From NCBI RefSeq assembly GCF_001039355.2, contig NW_019775857.1, positions 288,003 through 309,529 on the forward strand: a DNA stretch of 21,527 bases, written 5' to 3'. The stretch comes from Lingula anatina (taxonomy: Eukaryota > Brachiopoda > Lingulata > Lingulida > Lingulidae). Shown here in pieces: positions 1 to 9,728 of this stretch. A model generated the notes under the pieces. The model did no database searches, was not told the DNA's origin, and saw only the letters and a program-made list of their open reading frames with translations. The position numbers and the translations under genes are program-made. Numbering within the stretch: the first letter of the stretch is position 1; each line of letters opens with the position of its first letter.

Positions 1-829
1 TGCTGCATGCTGTGCTTCAATAAGTAATGGTGACATGCTTTTATAGCATTTGGGAATATGTTTCAGAATTTGTCTAACCTTTGGGTGTCAAATAAAAATG
101 AATAAGCATAGAGGAGAAAATGAAATAACAAATGCCAGTACAAAGCATTTGTCTACCATTGTTGCAGCAGTGGAGTTATTGTTTGGGTTTATGCCTAATA
201 AGAAAAAATTACAGTAGACTCCTTAGATAAACAAAACGCACATTTTCCCTGACCCTGTAAGTTTAGATTTTACATTCATCGATCAAGAAGTAAGCAACAA
301 GAGTCTTGTATTTCTAAATAGCTTTATTCCCACTGCCTAAGTGCTTAATCTACCTACCACCAGTCCAATTTTTATCCAGCTCTACCTAACATGTCTTATT
401 AAAATATTACCTATAAATTTAACATATTGTCTAGTCTCATGACACAAGCATCATGAGAGGTGCATGTCATGTTTGGGGGGCGAGGGATACGCTAAGGGGC
501 ACCACCACATCCCTTACTATTTAGCATTTTATCTTTATTGTAGCAATTTTGGAAATACTATAAACTGTGGGGAGCAATCACAGCAAAAATCAGGGAAACC
601 CTGAAGGAGGAATGTGTTTGAGAAATTGACAAGTGTGCATCCTAAGCCTCAGATGCCATTTGGAGCATATTTTTAAAAAGAAGTTCAACATTATTTTTAT
701 GCAAAGTGACCAAGATAACTAAACATTTGGGGAATGTTCATACACATATTGAAATTTATGTCCAGCAATTTTCTTGAAATTTAATGGACCTTTACAGGAT
801 TTATAAAATTTTTATGTTTTCTTTTTTTT

Positions 830-843
830 GGACACCCTGTATA
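830..843 (-). mobile_element. Possible mariner-like transposon terminus
   Basis: The minus strand reads TATACAGGGTGTCC followed by an A-rich tract. Ends of this form (TACAGGGTGTCC) are common at mariner-type and other animal repeat termini. No matching opposite end or transposase was identified, so this is only a candidate terminus of a degenerate or non-autonomous element extending leftwards from 843. Confidence 0.3.
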
Positions 844-1176
844 TTACCACCTTTAAAAAGTACCTGCATTGACAAAGCTCTCATGAATAATTAACCAGTG
901 AAGAAAAATATAGGGGTTAATATTGGGAGTTCTGCAATGAAGTTAAGTTTTTCATATGACAGTTTTAAGTTTATTTGATGAATTGAGGTAGGTCTAGAGA
1001 CTAGTGTGTATAAGAACATATCCTGATGTGACAGTAGTTTCATGTGGTATTATCTTTTATTTTAATATTTTTGGAATGAGTCATTGCATGAAAAAAGTGA
1101 CTTTCTTTGTCACTTCATTGATGACCCCAATTTGGTGATATTTGCACAATTTTGACTTGTCTCACTATTTTTTTTA

Positions 1177-1204
1177 TTTATTATTATTATTATTATATAT
1201 ATAC
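1177..1204. repeat. TTA/AT microsatellite
   Basis: The sequence is a (TTA)n tract passing into (TA)n. It lies in non-coding sequence upstream of the first Epac-like exon. Confidence 0.85.
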
Positions 1205-1378
1205 TTTGGTATCTTCCAATATGAAAAGAAATCACCAGTAAATAAAAAGTGATATAAAACAATTCTACAAATATGAAGAGAAGCACACTGAAGTAATTTT
1301 TTTTTTTTTTTTTTGTGGAATGAACCTGATGATTTTGGTAATATTATATTAATATTTTCTAAAATTCTCCTTATCCAG

Positions 1379-1467
1379 TGTTCAGGCAGGGGGATATTGG
1401 CACAAACTGGTATGCTGTCTTAACAGGAAGTTTGGAAGTCAGAATCTCAGAGACAGGAAATCAGAAG
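1379..1467 (+). CDS. RAPGEF4-like: Epac-like Rap GEF, exon in first half of CNB-A domain
   Basis: This internal exon is 89 bp: 2 bases completing a split Leu codon plus 29 codons, ending in phase 0. The acceptor is TTATCCAG at 1371-1378 and the donor GTTTGT at 1468, which is on the weak side. The peptide contains [20 protein letters not shown], which closely resembles the beta-strand 3-4 region of the first cyclic-nucleotide-binding domain of vertebrate EPAC2 (GD...NWYAVL.GSL.V), and ends ...RISETGNQK. Epac proteins are cAMP-activated guanine nucleotide exchange factors for Rap1/Rap2. CNB-A is the low-affinity N-terminal cAMP site present in EPAC2. It joins in frame to the exon at 2664. The assignment rests on remembered family motifs, with no database search. 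Confidence 0.85.
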
Positions 1468-1633
1468 GTTTGTGACATAGCAACATGTATAATTTAGCAT
1501 AGCTTTCAAATAATGAGCGTTGACTTGCTTGAATGGATGTGTAATATTAAAAAAATATGTACAAATTTAGACTGATTGCATCATGTACATTTATACATGT
1601 AATAGAGAGAAGTAAGTTACTTAATAGATCAAT

Positions 1634-1700
1634 TTATTATTATCATCATCATCATCATCATTATTATTATTATTATTATTATTCTTATTATTATTATCAT
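1634..1700. repeat. TTA/TCA compound microsatellite
   Basis: (TTA)n, (TCA)n and (TTA)n blocks run in series over about 67 bp inside the Epac-like intron. Confidence 0.9.
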
Positions 1701-1975
1701 TTTGCTCCTTTATCATGCAAGTAGTTAAATATATGCTTTCACAATGTCATCAGTAATTGTGTTAGATGTGAAAATCTAGAATGTGCTGGGATGTGATCCT
1801 GTGACTTGACATTGTGGTGTGTGCAATATGAGAGAGAAAAGGATGGGATGATTATTGACCAGTAGTTTATGCCCTTTTCACATCAAGTGGCGTTGTATTC
1901 TGCATTACACTAGTATGACTAACCCTAACATGTTATTACTACATTTTCTACCAAACTACCAATCAAAATTAATTG

Positions 1976-2137
1976 GGGCAATGAACCTGCCTTTTTGCTG
2001 GGAAAAGTTCTACTCTGGGTAAAATTTTTGTCTAGGTTTCATGGTAAAATTTTATGAAGGTTTCATGGTGAAAGGTTCACTTTTTCAGAAAAAGACCCCC
2101 CCCCCCCCCCTTTTGAAATTTCTGGCTATGTATTATG
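1976..2137 (+). mobile_element. CCCGTAGCCAG-family MITE, 5'-decayed copy
   Basis: The core shares 'TTTGCTGGGAAAAG', 'CTCTGGGTAAA', 'AAAGGTTCACTTTTTCAGAAAAAGA', a long C run (2098-2111) and 'TTTTGAAATTTCTGGCTA' with the copies at 4425-4588 and 19350-19526. The left terminal repeat is not recognisable, and the right end is degraded to CTGGCTATGTATTATGC. It is non-coding, and no transposase is present in any copy. Confidence 0.75.
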
Positions 2138-2409
2138 CAATAGCCAAACTATTGTGTTGTCTCAGACTGGTTAGATACAGAAAACTGCACTGTTTGCTCA
2201 ACATGAAATGAGAATAAGATGTCACATGTTAGTTGAGATGCTACTTAGTTATGAATGTTATGGTGCAAGATTGTTTACTATTTGAGCTATCGCTGACTGC
2301 ATTAGCTGAAATGTAATGGTGTTTAAAGGAAATTGATACATGCTTTCTAATAAATGGCATTGTGTTAATTATGGTGTGGTGTTAGTTGTGATTTGGCATA
2401 GTTCTGTTA

Positions 2410-2584
2410 GGCCTCATTCAGAATAGGGGACTAACTAGTTCGAGGGTCAAATATGGCGACCCACTACAAGACTTGCCATCTAATCCACTAATAAACATTG
2501 TATATATATCCGATGGGGAAGTATTGAAGTGGGTCGGCCATATTTGGCCCTCGGTCTACTTAGGGCCCTATTCTGAATGAGGCC
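2410..2584. mobile_element. MITE family A, copy 1 (GGCCTCATTCAGAATAGGG ends)
   Basis: This is a 175-bp element with near-perfect terminal inverted repeats: GGCCTCATTCAGAATAGGG at the left and CCCTATTCTGAATGAGGCC at the right. A second inner inverted pair is 'GGGTCAAATATGGCGACCCAC' (2443-2463) against 'GTGGGTCGGCCATATTTGGCCC'. The same element, in opposite orientation, occurs at 9049-9225. It has no coding capacity, and the apparent reading frames across it are incidental. It sits in the intron just upstream of the CNB-A exon. Confidence 0.9.
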
Positions 2585-2663
2585 ATAGATGTATTGTGTA
2601 TTCTGTTTGAAAAGATTTGACAGTATACTAAAACAGAGTTGACAGTGTTTTGACACGTTCCAG

Positions 2664-2810
2664 GATGAAGTCACATTATGCACCTTAATGGCTGGGACAG
2701 CCTTTGGCGAGTCCATTTTGAACAACACCCCCCGCCATGCCACTGTGGTAACGGCAGAGTTATGTGAACTGTTACGAGTTGAACAGAAGGATTTTAAGGT
2801 GTTGTGGGAG
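2664..2810 (+). CDS. RAPGEF4-like: Epac-like Rap GEF, exon with CNB-A phosphate-binding cassette
   Basis: This internal exon is 147 bp (49 codons), phase 0 at both ends, with acceptor GTTCCAG and strong donor GTAAGA at 2811. It encodes DEVTLCTLMAG, then the phosphate-binding cassette FGESILNNTPRHATVV (residues 14-29), then ELCELLRVEQKDFKVLWE. The Phe-Gly-Glu and Pro-Arg residues that hold the ribose and cyclic phosphate of cAMP are intact, so the domain looks cAMP-competent. His replaces the more usual Ala/Gln after Arg, as in vertebrate EPAC2. The match to EPAC2 (GTAFGESILDNTPRHAT, LLRIEQ.DFKALWE) is strong. The following vertebrate segment (KYRQYMAGLL...) was not found downstream. An in-frame Met (codon 9) is internal to the exon and is unlikely to be a start. 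Confidence 0.92.
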
Positions 2811-3481
2811 GTAAGAGAAGAAGTATGCTGTAAAATAATATGCCATTCATTTAAAGAGGGACTTCTTGTATTGGGAAAGAATAGGCTAACTGATAGCTCT
2901 ATTGTGTACAAAAAAAAGTATCACAAATGCTACACAGAAATATGTTTTAAATGATTTTAAAATTATGTTTCTGAAACATTGATATTTTCCCCATTGAGGA
3001 GATTGAGTCATTGCTGCAGATTTTGTTAAATAATCCAGGATGGGATACCTTTGACAAAAAATGAATATGAACATAGAGACAGACTACTGGCTCATTGCAA
3101 TTTACACACCTTGATGAAGAAAAGTGTTTGCTATACCAATAAGTTGACCTTCAAAACAGAATAATACTTTTATGCCACACCTTTATAATGCACTTCTAAC
3201 ATATAAGGGTGAATGGACTCCTTTGAACGTAACTCGAGTTAGCCCCTGTATTTTTTTATATTGATTTTTCATCACCTTTTAAGTCCTCAATTTTTTCCAG
3301 TTTACTATGATCGCACTACCAAAGTGAACATTCCATGTGCTTCAGAATAATCATTGTGCTTCCTATTGACTTAGTTTTCTCCACTTTCACTGAATGTGAT
3401 TGATGAGGAGAGGAGGAGGATAACACTGCTGAAACATGCCTTTTTTCCAATCATGCTAAGACAGCTTAACTTAACAGATCT

Positions 3482-3583
3482 GTATATATATATATGCTGT
3501 ACTTGATGTCTGGTTAAAAAGATGCTTGATGTAAAAAGGCATTTATTTACAACAGCACCCCCCCCCCCCACACCCACCCACCA
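3482..3583. repeat. TA dinucleotide run and C-rich tract
   Basis: (TA)n at 3482-3495 and a C run followed by CACCC/CCAC repeats at 3558-3583. These are low-complexity, and the minus-strand reading frames here (Gly/Val/Trp-rich) are artefacts of them. Confidence 0.85.
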
Positions 3584-4424
3584 ATCCATCCACACCATTG
3601 TGTAGCTATGTAAAAAGAACCAATCATAATGGGGCTGTAAAGAAAAGTGTATTTCGTGATGTAAAAAGAGCCTGATAGTATATCAACCCAAACTGATCCA
3701 CCATCATAGTTTTGATCCGTCATACATATTTTACAATATTTCAACCTCTCTGTAGTATGTATATAGTGCACTTAGTGACTTGCACAGGAAGGCCAGTACT
3801 GAACAATACCAGGCAGTCTTGCAGGCAATGAAAGGATAAACGGTTTGGTTTGAAGATGCTTCCTCCGGGAAATTGAGCTGTCATGGTCTGAAAGAGTGCT
3901 CAAGCTTAGCTGATGCATGATGAAAAATGATGTATTATATTACTAAGGTTTCATCTTTTTAGACAGCTGTTGTCACGTAGTAAAAAGATCCTGAGCTCCA
4001 GGATTTTATCGAAGATGGATTTCAAATTAAACTTCTTCTGTCGTCATTGCACAATCTACTCCTTAGATATCCAATGCAGTTTTACTTATTTTTCACACAG
4101 CTGGCTTTAATCAAGAGGGGGTATATTTTTCTTTTAAAAAAGGGTAAATTTTATATCTAAGCACTCAATCTGAGTAAATTGACCAATGCCCCTTCCGTTT
4201 AAGAGTGTGCAAATATGATAGTCATCATAAATAGGTAAAATAGAAAAAGTCATGTGATTCATTCATAAATTGTTATCAAGTAATTGCGCGAGTAAATTAT
4301 AGGCTAATTTCTCACATTATTAAATTCTCTAATTTTCACTCTCTGAACCCCACCCTGGGGGGGATAAATCACTGGATAAGCCTGAACAAAACTGAGATTT
4401 GTCAACTATCATACTTACATTGCA

Positions 4425-4588
4425 GGCCCGTAGCCAGGGGGGGTTCGGGGGGTTCGAAAGAACTGCCCCTTTTGCTGGGAAAAGGTCCACTCTGGGTAAA
4501 GTTTGATCTAGGTACAAGAAGTTTTTATGGGAAAAGGTCCACTGTTTCAGAAAAAGAACCCCCCTTTTGAAATTGCTGGCTACGGGTC
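4425..4588 (+). mobile_element. CCCGTAGCCAG-family MITE, complete copy with TGCA duplication
   Basis: This is the best-preserved copy of the family, at 164 bp. The left end is GGCCCGTAGCCAGG and the right end CTGGCTACGGGTC, which are inverted repeats. It is flanked by TGCA on both sides (4421-4424 and 4589-4592), a plausible target-site duplication, although TGCA is itself palindromic. The G-rich left arm and a short C run near the right arm pair with each other. An internal direct duplication of TGGGAAAAGGTCCAC occurs at about 4476-4490 and 4528-4542. Two decayed relatives lie at 1976-2137 and 19350-19526. It is non-autonomous. Confidence 0.85.
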
Positions 4589-5242
4589 TGCATTGTAAAG
4601 GGCAACTTCATGAGATTTACCCAACAAGTGTTTATTAAAGGTGTTTAAATGTTTTCAAGTTGTATGTAAGGTTTTATAAGAAGCTGTGGATGGCAAAAAT
4701 AAGCATTTGGGGCATTTTCAAAACCATGGTGGATTGACAGCTATATGTGCATGTATAGGCATCTGTCAATTGCTGCATCCTTTGTCAGTCAGAATCTGAG
4801 CTAAAAAAAAAGGAAGGCTGCCCATAGTTAAATCAAGGTAGGCTAATGTTGGGAGAGAGTCTCTGTATGTGCAGCCTCACAGTTCACCTGCCAGGGACAG
4901 AGAACAATTGAATTTATGGATATAGGCCAGGGGTACATGTAGAGAACCATGAGGGAAATAGACCTGATAAAGTCCAAAAAAAAAAATAAATAAAATAAGG
5001 GCATCAGATTTGATTGAAGGGCAGTAAGATAAAAAGGTGATGAGGTTAAGATCTGGGATTTTCCTCCTTCAGATCAAAGNATATTTACTTAATTATGTCA
5101 CCATACCTTACCTAGTATCTTCTTTTTGTCTTTTCATAGGAAATAATGTAATGCTTCAGCCTGTCCCTGACCACTTCTGGTTCTGCACTCCAGCTAAGGC
5201 TTATAAAATGATCTGCATCTTTCAAAAAAATATATATTTTAG

Positions 5243-5334
5243 ATACAACTTACCGCAGAGTGGCTGACCCTCGTAGACGAAGTGTGAAAGAAGGGGAGAA
5301 TACTTTGACCAATACAGCTACTCCCATTACTTCT
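5243..5334 (+). CDS. Exon-like block, unassigned
   Basis: This 92-bp candidate internal exon has acceptor TATATATTTTAG (5231-5242) and strong donor GTGAGT (5335). In one frame (2 bases plus 30 codons, ending phase 0) it is fully open and reads TTYRRVADPRRRSVKEGE then NTLTNTATPITS. It is hydrophilic, with a basic RRRS motif resembling a PKA phosphorylation site. Position and strand would suit a linker exon of the upstream Epac-like gene between CNB-A and DEP, but the frame needs one base from a preceding exon whereas the exon at 2664-2810 ends in phase 0. An intervening small exon would therefore be required. No homology was recognised, and it could be a chance open stretch. Confidence 0.35.
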
Positions 5335-8131
5335 GTGAGTTGATTTATTTTTCTTTTTACTATCATTATTTGATCCACTGTCAAGAATTGTGATAAAACA
5401 TTACAAATATTTGTGAAAGAGCATGTTTCCTGCAGGGCTATCATGTTTTAGCATGGTTAAAAATTGAGATAGTTTTATTGATAATCCATATAGCCAGGTA
5501 TGTGATGCATATTGTATTTCAATAACATATTCGTATGCAGGGAAACGTGAAAGGAATATGAGTGTGTATGTGCATGATAACTATTAAATATCCTCTCTCT
5601 CTGTACTTGTTATTTAGATGTTATTTAGAAAGATTGATGGAGTTGAATAAGACTTGAATACTATCATTAAATTGTTGCAATATCAAAGTTGAAAGATAAT
5701 TTTATGATGATTGATTATGAAGAAAAAACCCGGACACTGCAGACACAGTGCATGCACTTAACTGGCACATTGATATACGACAGAAAGAAAAAGCTTATCA
5801 TTTATTACATCTCTCAATGTCTCCTGCATAACTAGTTTATTTCTGTAGACCCATGGATGGAGATAATACAACTTGATGGGGTTGGTCTCACGATGTCACC
5901 ACTACCGGAAAATTAGTTCTTTAAATGGGTATGTGTGAGGATCACACAGCATATTGTGTTCACTTTTGTTTTGGCCACATTATAGATAATTATTATATTA
6001 GTTTAATAGTGTTCATGCTGGACTAGCTACCACGTGCACAGAACTTTAGACTGTGCCATGTTGTATTTGCATGAAGCAGATTCAGTCTTATTTGAAAGTG
6101 GTACTGAGAAATACTGGAATAATTGCCACGTTTGAAATTGCTAAGAAAATGCCGTAAAGGTGAATGAAGAAGATATAAGCACTAAGTCAGAGGAAAGATC
6201 AACCGTGACAGACAGTCTTCAAGAAAAATGATTGTCTTTTGCACACAAATGTGAAATGGATTTTTTTTTCTTTCACATCAAAGTGAAAGGGATCTGGAGT
6301 CACATTGCTGAATGTGTTTTGAGGAGAAAATGATTTTCTTGCACAAAATTACGAGGGATCTAGAATCATGCTGTTGATATATCAGTGAGACATTCTTCTA
6401 GAAAGTTAGACATTTTGCCTTCAGGAAAGTCTGATTATATTGAAAAGCTAGAAATCTGAGCTGACATTCTTAGGGGAGTTTTCTATTATTTCAGAGATAG
6501 ACAGGAGTAATGTGGTGTCAAAGCAGCAGCTATTATCTTCAAGAAAAATGATACTTTTGAGGCATAAAAAACAGGCAGTGTATTGACCTCTGCTGTTAGG
6601 TTGGAATATTTACTTATATAATAGAAATGCATGTCTTGCATGTCGACAGGTAGGGTAGCTAGATAGATAAAGTATATATCACATATGGTTAAACAGAAGT
6701 GGATTTGTAATGCGGATAAAAACTATTTGTTTTTATGTTGATTTTATATAATTTTATCAAATATTAGTGTGGGATTCAGGTATGTGCTGTGAAATGTGTT
6801 GGAAAGATTAGACTCATTTTTTCCACAGCATGTGCTGATTCTTACAATTATTTTTATAAAAAAAGACATTTTGTCCAGGACAGATTTGATCTGTCTTGCT
6901 TGAAAGGTGATATTGGGATAGATATTTAATATAATATTTTACATACACAAGCTACTAATTAGAAAGTATTGAATGATCTTGTTGAAAATGGTGTTAAGAA
7001 ATGCAGGTTTATTACTATTATGAAGAAGGTCTTCATTCAAACTAGATAGGTTCTAATATGGTTAAAAGTTGGTTCTCATATCGTTTACAGTTGGTTCTGA
7101 TTCAGTTTAGAGTTGGTTCTGATAAAGTTAAGAGTCCAGGTTTGATAGGCTTATTGGGTATTGATAGAATTTATGTGGGTTCACAGTTGATTGTAAACAG
7201 TCAAGGTTGATTGCTTGATCAGTATGCTCTAAGAGACCCAGTGGCAAACAATCTGAATAATATTTTTTAATGTGATTTTCACCTCTGATTGAGTGTTTAC
7301 TCTTGAAGGTAACATACATGTACATTGCTGGTCAAGAGGACAAGCAATATCAAAGTCAAACCTTTCATAATAATGCAGGGAATCTATTTCACAGAGAATG
7401 CTAATTATAATAATAATAATAAGTAACGTACAGCACATAGCTTAATTTCTTATTATGGCCTTGTTTGCTAAATTTCCATTTGGCAAATGGCACTGGAACA
7501 ACTATTGCTGATTCAGAACTAATAGGATGGCTTTTTTTGTGAAATAAACCCTTGTTTATGAAATTATTGGAAGGGTTCAACTAGGTCTTAATGATGTACC
7601 CCTGAAGCAGTAGAGGGGATTTGAACCCTGGATGCTGGTGATTAGCAGTCTAAAGCTGCATGATTTCATGCATCAGTAAAATGCACAATTTTGTAGAATA
7701 GATCTTAAGATCAATATCACCTTATGCATGAGAATGTGTACTGTATATCCCCTGCTATAGGCCTGTCATTTTCACAGACTAGATTATTCTTAAATGCCCT
7801 GTTTATTTATGATTCAGTGCTTTGGCGTGATTTGTATTTGGTTGTTCATTTGATTGTGTTAAAACTTTAGGTTTAAATGCCACCATTGTGAAGATTTGAC
7901 AGCCTATAGCTCTTCTGGGGTCTCGCAAGACAATTTGCTACTTTCAAGCTGATAAGTAAACTAAATGTGGATTTGAACTTTACATTTTGCTGTTTGTCTT
8001 CCTGAGTGGAATATTTCATGCACATGACTATCTTAATTACAGCTTAATATGAAATTGGTTCAATTTTTTTTTCTTTTTTTGTTAATATTTTTGTAATGAT
8101 TACATGTACATGTCAATCACAAAACAAGCTT
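5335..8131. other. Long non-coding stretch
   Basis: No exon was recognised on either strand. Contents are a 22-bp tandem repeat (7049-7136), short poly-T and A/T runs, and a loosely self-similar region at about 6215-6350 with repeats of AGAAAAATGATT and of TTTCACATCAAAGTGAAA-like palindromic sequence. The minus-strand open frames around 7128-7438 look like chance. Confidence 0.55.
7049..7136 (+). repeat. 22-bp tandem repeat, four units
   Basis: There are four head-to-tail 22-bp units starting at 7049, 7071, 7093 and 7115. The consensus is GGTTCTgATatrGTTtAgAGTT. The first six bases (GGTTCT) and the AGT core are constant, while the middle has diverged. A fifth, more degenerate unit may follow (CAGGTTTGATAGG). 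It is non-coding. Confidence 0.85.
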
Positions 8132-8299
8132 CAGGGGCGGATTTAGGTGGTCTTCTGGGTTTTCTGGAAGATGGTCAGATTTTCAAGTTTACATTGACGG
8201 GTGTCTAATTTTTTCTGTCGGACGACGGTCAAAAATGAAGGACGAATCAACAAAGATAATTTGGAAGACTGTCAGAAAATTTCTCTGTATCCGCCCCTG
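8132..8299. mobile_element. hAT-like MITE (CAGGGGCGGAT ends)
   Basis: The left end CAGGGGCGGATTTAG and right end ATCCGCCCCTG are inverted repeats bounding 168 bp. CAGGGGCGGAT-type termini are typical of non-autonomous hAT elements in animals. The flanks share GCTT(C) but a clean 8-bp target duplication is not visible. The inner inverted pair is TGGTCTTCTGG / GGAAGACTGTC. There is no coding capacity. Confidence 0.7.
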
Positions 8300-8481
8300 G
8301 GCTTCATATTACAATAAAGTTCACCCCTTTAACCTTTGATAAGACTAGGATGGAGAGTAAGAATAACACATAAAAGTTGATGAATGTTTCAAATATATAT
8401 TTGTGATGAATGATGAGATTTAAGACCCAAGGTTGATGATTTTAGCTGGAATTTAAGGGTGATCAATCATGCTTTTCATTG

Positions 8482-8505
8482 AATATATATATATATATAT
8501 ATATA
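8482..8505. repeat. AT microsatellite
   Basis: A (TA)n tract of about 24 bp in non-coding sequence. Confidence 0.9.
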
Positions 8506-9048
8506 CTTTTAATAATAAGATTAATATTTTGCAATATAGGTTAAAATGGGGAATTAATTAAAAACCCTATAATGTATGGGAATCAGAACCTTTGTTGCCT
8601 GAAGGTTTTCAAGAGTCATCATCTATTGCCTGTTAGAATCAGACCTTGCATTAGTCTGTGTCTACATATTGGAGAGAATGGAGCCAAAGAAAGGGCAGTT
8701 CTTGCAGTGAGATACATGTATGACCATTTTCTAGGGAATTTTCCTTGAAATTGTCCTGACATATTCTTATAGGACAGCTTTTATGATCAGATGATGTTTT
8801 TCAAGAGAATGTTTTCTATAAAAATTGTACACAGATAGTTTTATTTGGATAGCTTTTGTGGCCAGATAAACTGCATGACATATTCAGCTCTTCATTGTAA
8901 GAAAAATGCAATGATATGATGAATGAGAAGGTAAAGGTTATTTAATGTCAATTTTTGAGATACCAATACCTCACTTTTTTCTGTATAATTATGTTAAACT
9001 TCCAAAATATACAGTTTTCAGTACTTTCTAGCACAAAACCAACTATAA

Positions 9049-9225
9049 GGCCTCATTTAGAATAAGGGATTAACTAGTCCAAGTGTCAAGTATGGCTGAC
9101 CCACTTGAATACTTCACCACAGGATATCTGCATGTTCTATTAGCGGATTAGTAGACAAGCTTGGTATAGTGGGTCGCCATATTTGACCCTCAGACTATAG
9201 TTAGTCCCCTATTCTGAATGGGGCC
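9049..9225. mobile_element. MITE family A, copy 2 (inverted relative to copy 1)
   Basis: The 177-bp element is bounded by GGCCTCATTTAGAATAAGGG and CCCCTATTCTGAATGGGGCC. Its right half is the reverse complement of the left half of the copy at 2410-2584: TAGCGGATTAGTAGACAAGC and GTGGGTCGCCATATTTGACC here match TAATCCACTAATA and the GGTCAAATATGGCGACCCAC region there. It therefore lies in opposite orientation. Flanks read ACTATAA and TTACAAT, allowing a TA- or TAA-type duplication. It is non-coding. Confidence 0.85.
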
Positions 9226-9690
9226 TTACAATGTGGATGCTTTGAATCGACATTTAAAAGTTTTACTGACAAACAACATTTTTGGAGAAACTTTAAACTC
9301 ATGTTGTTTTATTTTATAAATAATTATCATGATAGTTTTCAGTGACATGTTGGCATCCAGGGTAAAGAGATGGGATAAAGTGAACGATATTAGGTGTCTA
9401 AATTATAGAAGCCTTTCCCCTGATAAAATATGTGAGATATTACTAATGATGTTTGCTATGGGCTTTGACATGCATGAGCCAGTAAGCTGAATTTTAAATA
9501 AATCAGCTAGTACAGAAGGTTATTTACAGAATTTTGACATAAAAATACCATTGATAAATTTTGAGTACTTATTGACTATAATTCTGTTGATTCCCAAACC
9601 CAGGTGCCAACTTGAAGTATATTTTGTGACTTATTTGCACTTTTTCTCCTAGTTAAAATCAAGGAGGTTGAACAAACCTTGAGACAGGAG

Positions 9691-9728
9691 CCCCACCCCC
9701 CCGNNNNCCCCCCCCCCCCCCCCCCCCC
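9691..9728. repeat. Poly-C tract with assembly gap
   Basis: A run of C broken by four N at 9704-9707. Either the homopolymer could not be sequenced through or two reads were joined here. Confidence 0.9.

Larger units (their letters stand above)
1..1378. other. Intronic or upstream sequence, no exon recognised
   Basis: This is AT-rich sequence before the first recognised Epac-like exon, and is presumably intron. It holds a TTA/AT simple repeat (1177-1204), a poly-T run (about 1299-1314) and a transposon-end-like motif at 830-843. A short open stretch follows an acceptor-like site near 543 (reading QFWKYYKLW...), but it has no donor and no recognised homology, so I do not call it an exon. The exon expected to precede 1379, encoding the start of CNB-A, was not seen. 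Confidence 0.6.
1468..2663. other. Intron between the two Epac-like exons
   Basis: The 1,196-bp intron runs from GTTTGT to CGTTCCAG. It contains a TTA/TCA microsatellite (1634-1700), a partial CCCGTAGCCAG-family element with a C run (about 1976-2137) and a complete inverted-repeat MITE (2410-2584) ending 79 bp before the next exon. Both flanking splice junctions are phase 0, so exclusion or inclusion of the next exon preserves the frame. Confidence 0.8.
2811..5242. other. Non-coding stretch after the Epac-like exons
   Basis: This is presumed intron. It contains a short TA repeat (3482-3495), a C-rich tract (3558-3583) and a complete MITE (4425-4588). A short open piece at about 3788-3837 (STEQYQAVLQAMKG then stop) sits near an AG, but is in the wrong phase for the previous exon and has no homology. 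A single N is at 5080. Confidence 0.6.

Noticed and set aside
81-98. GGGTGTCAAATAAAAATG as an opposite end of the mariner-like terminus at 830-843
   Set aside because: It lacks the TATACA part and has the wrong orientation for an inverted pair bounding an element.
541-613. Exon-like reading QFWKYYKLWGAITAK after ATTGTAG
   Set aside because: It resembled the FFWM motif of an SNX13 RGS exon only at two residues, hits a stop soon after and has no good donor.
2480-2911. 143-codon minus-strand open frame
   Set aside because: It overlaps the family A MITE and the antisense of the well-supported CNB-A exon, and has no recognisable domain.
3788-3837. Short open piece STEQYQAVLQAMKG
   Set aside because: Considered as the Epac segment after CNB-A (KYRQYMAGLL in vertebrates), but it is in the wrong phase, ends in a stop and the similarity is superficial.
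8757-8880. Apparent duplicated GACATATTC / TAGCTTTTATGATCAGAT-like segments
   Set aside because: Similarity is short, gapped and in different order, so not convincing as a repeat.
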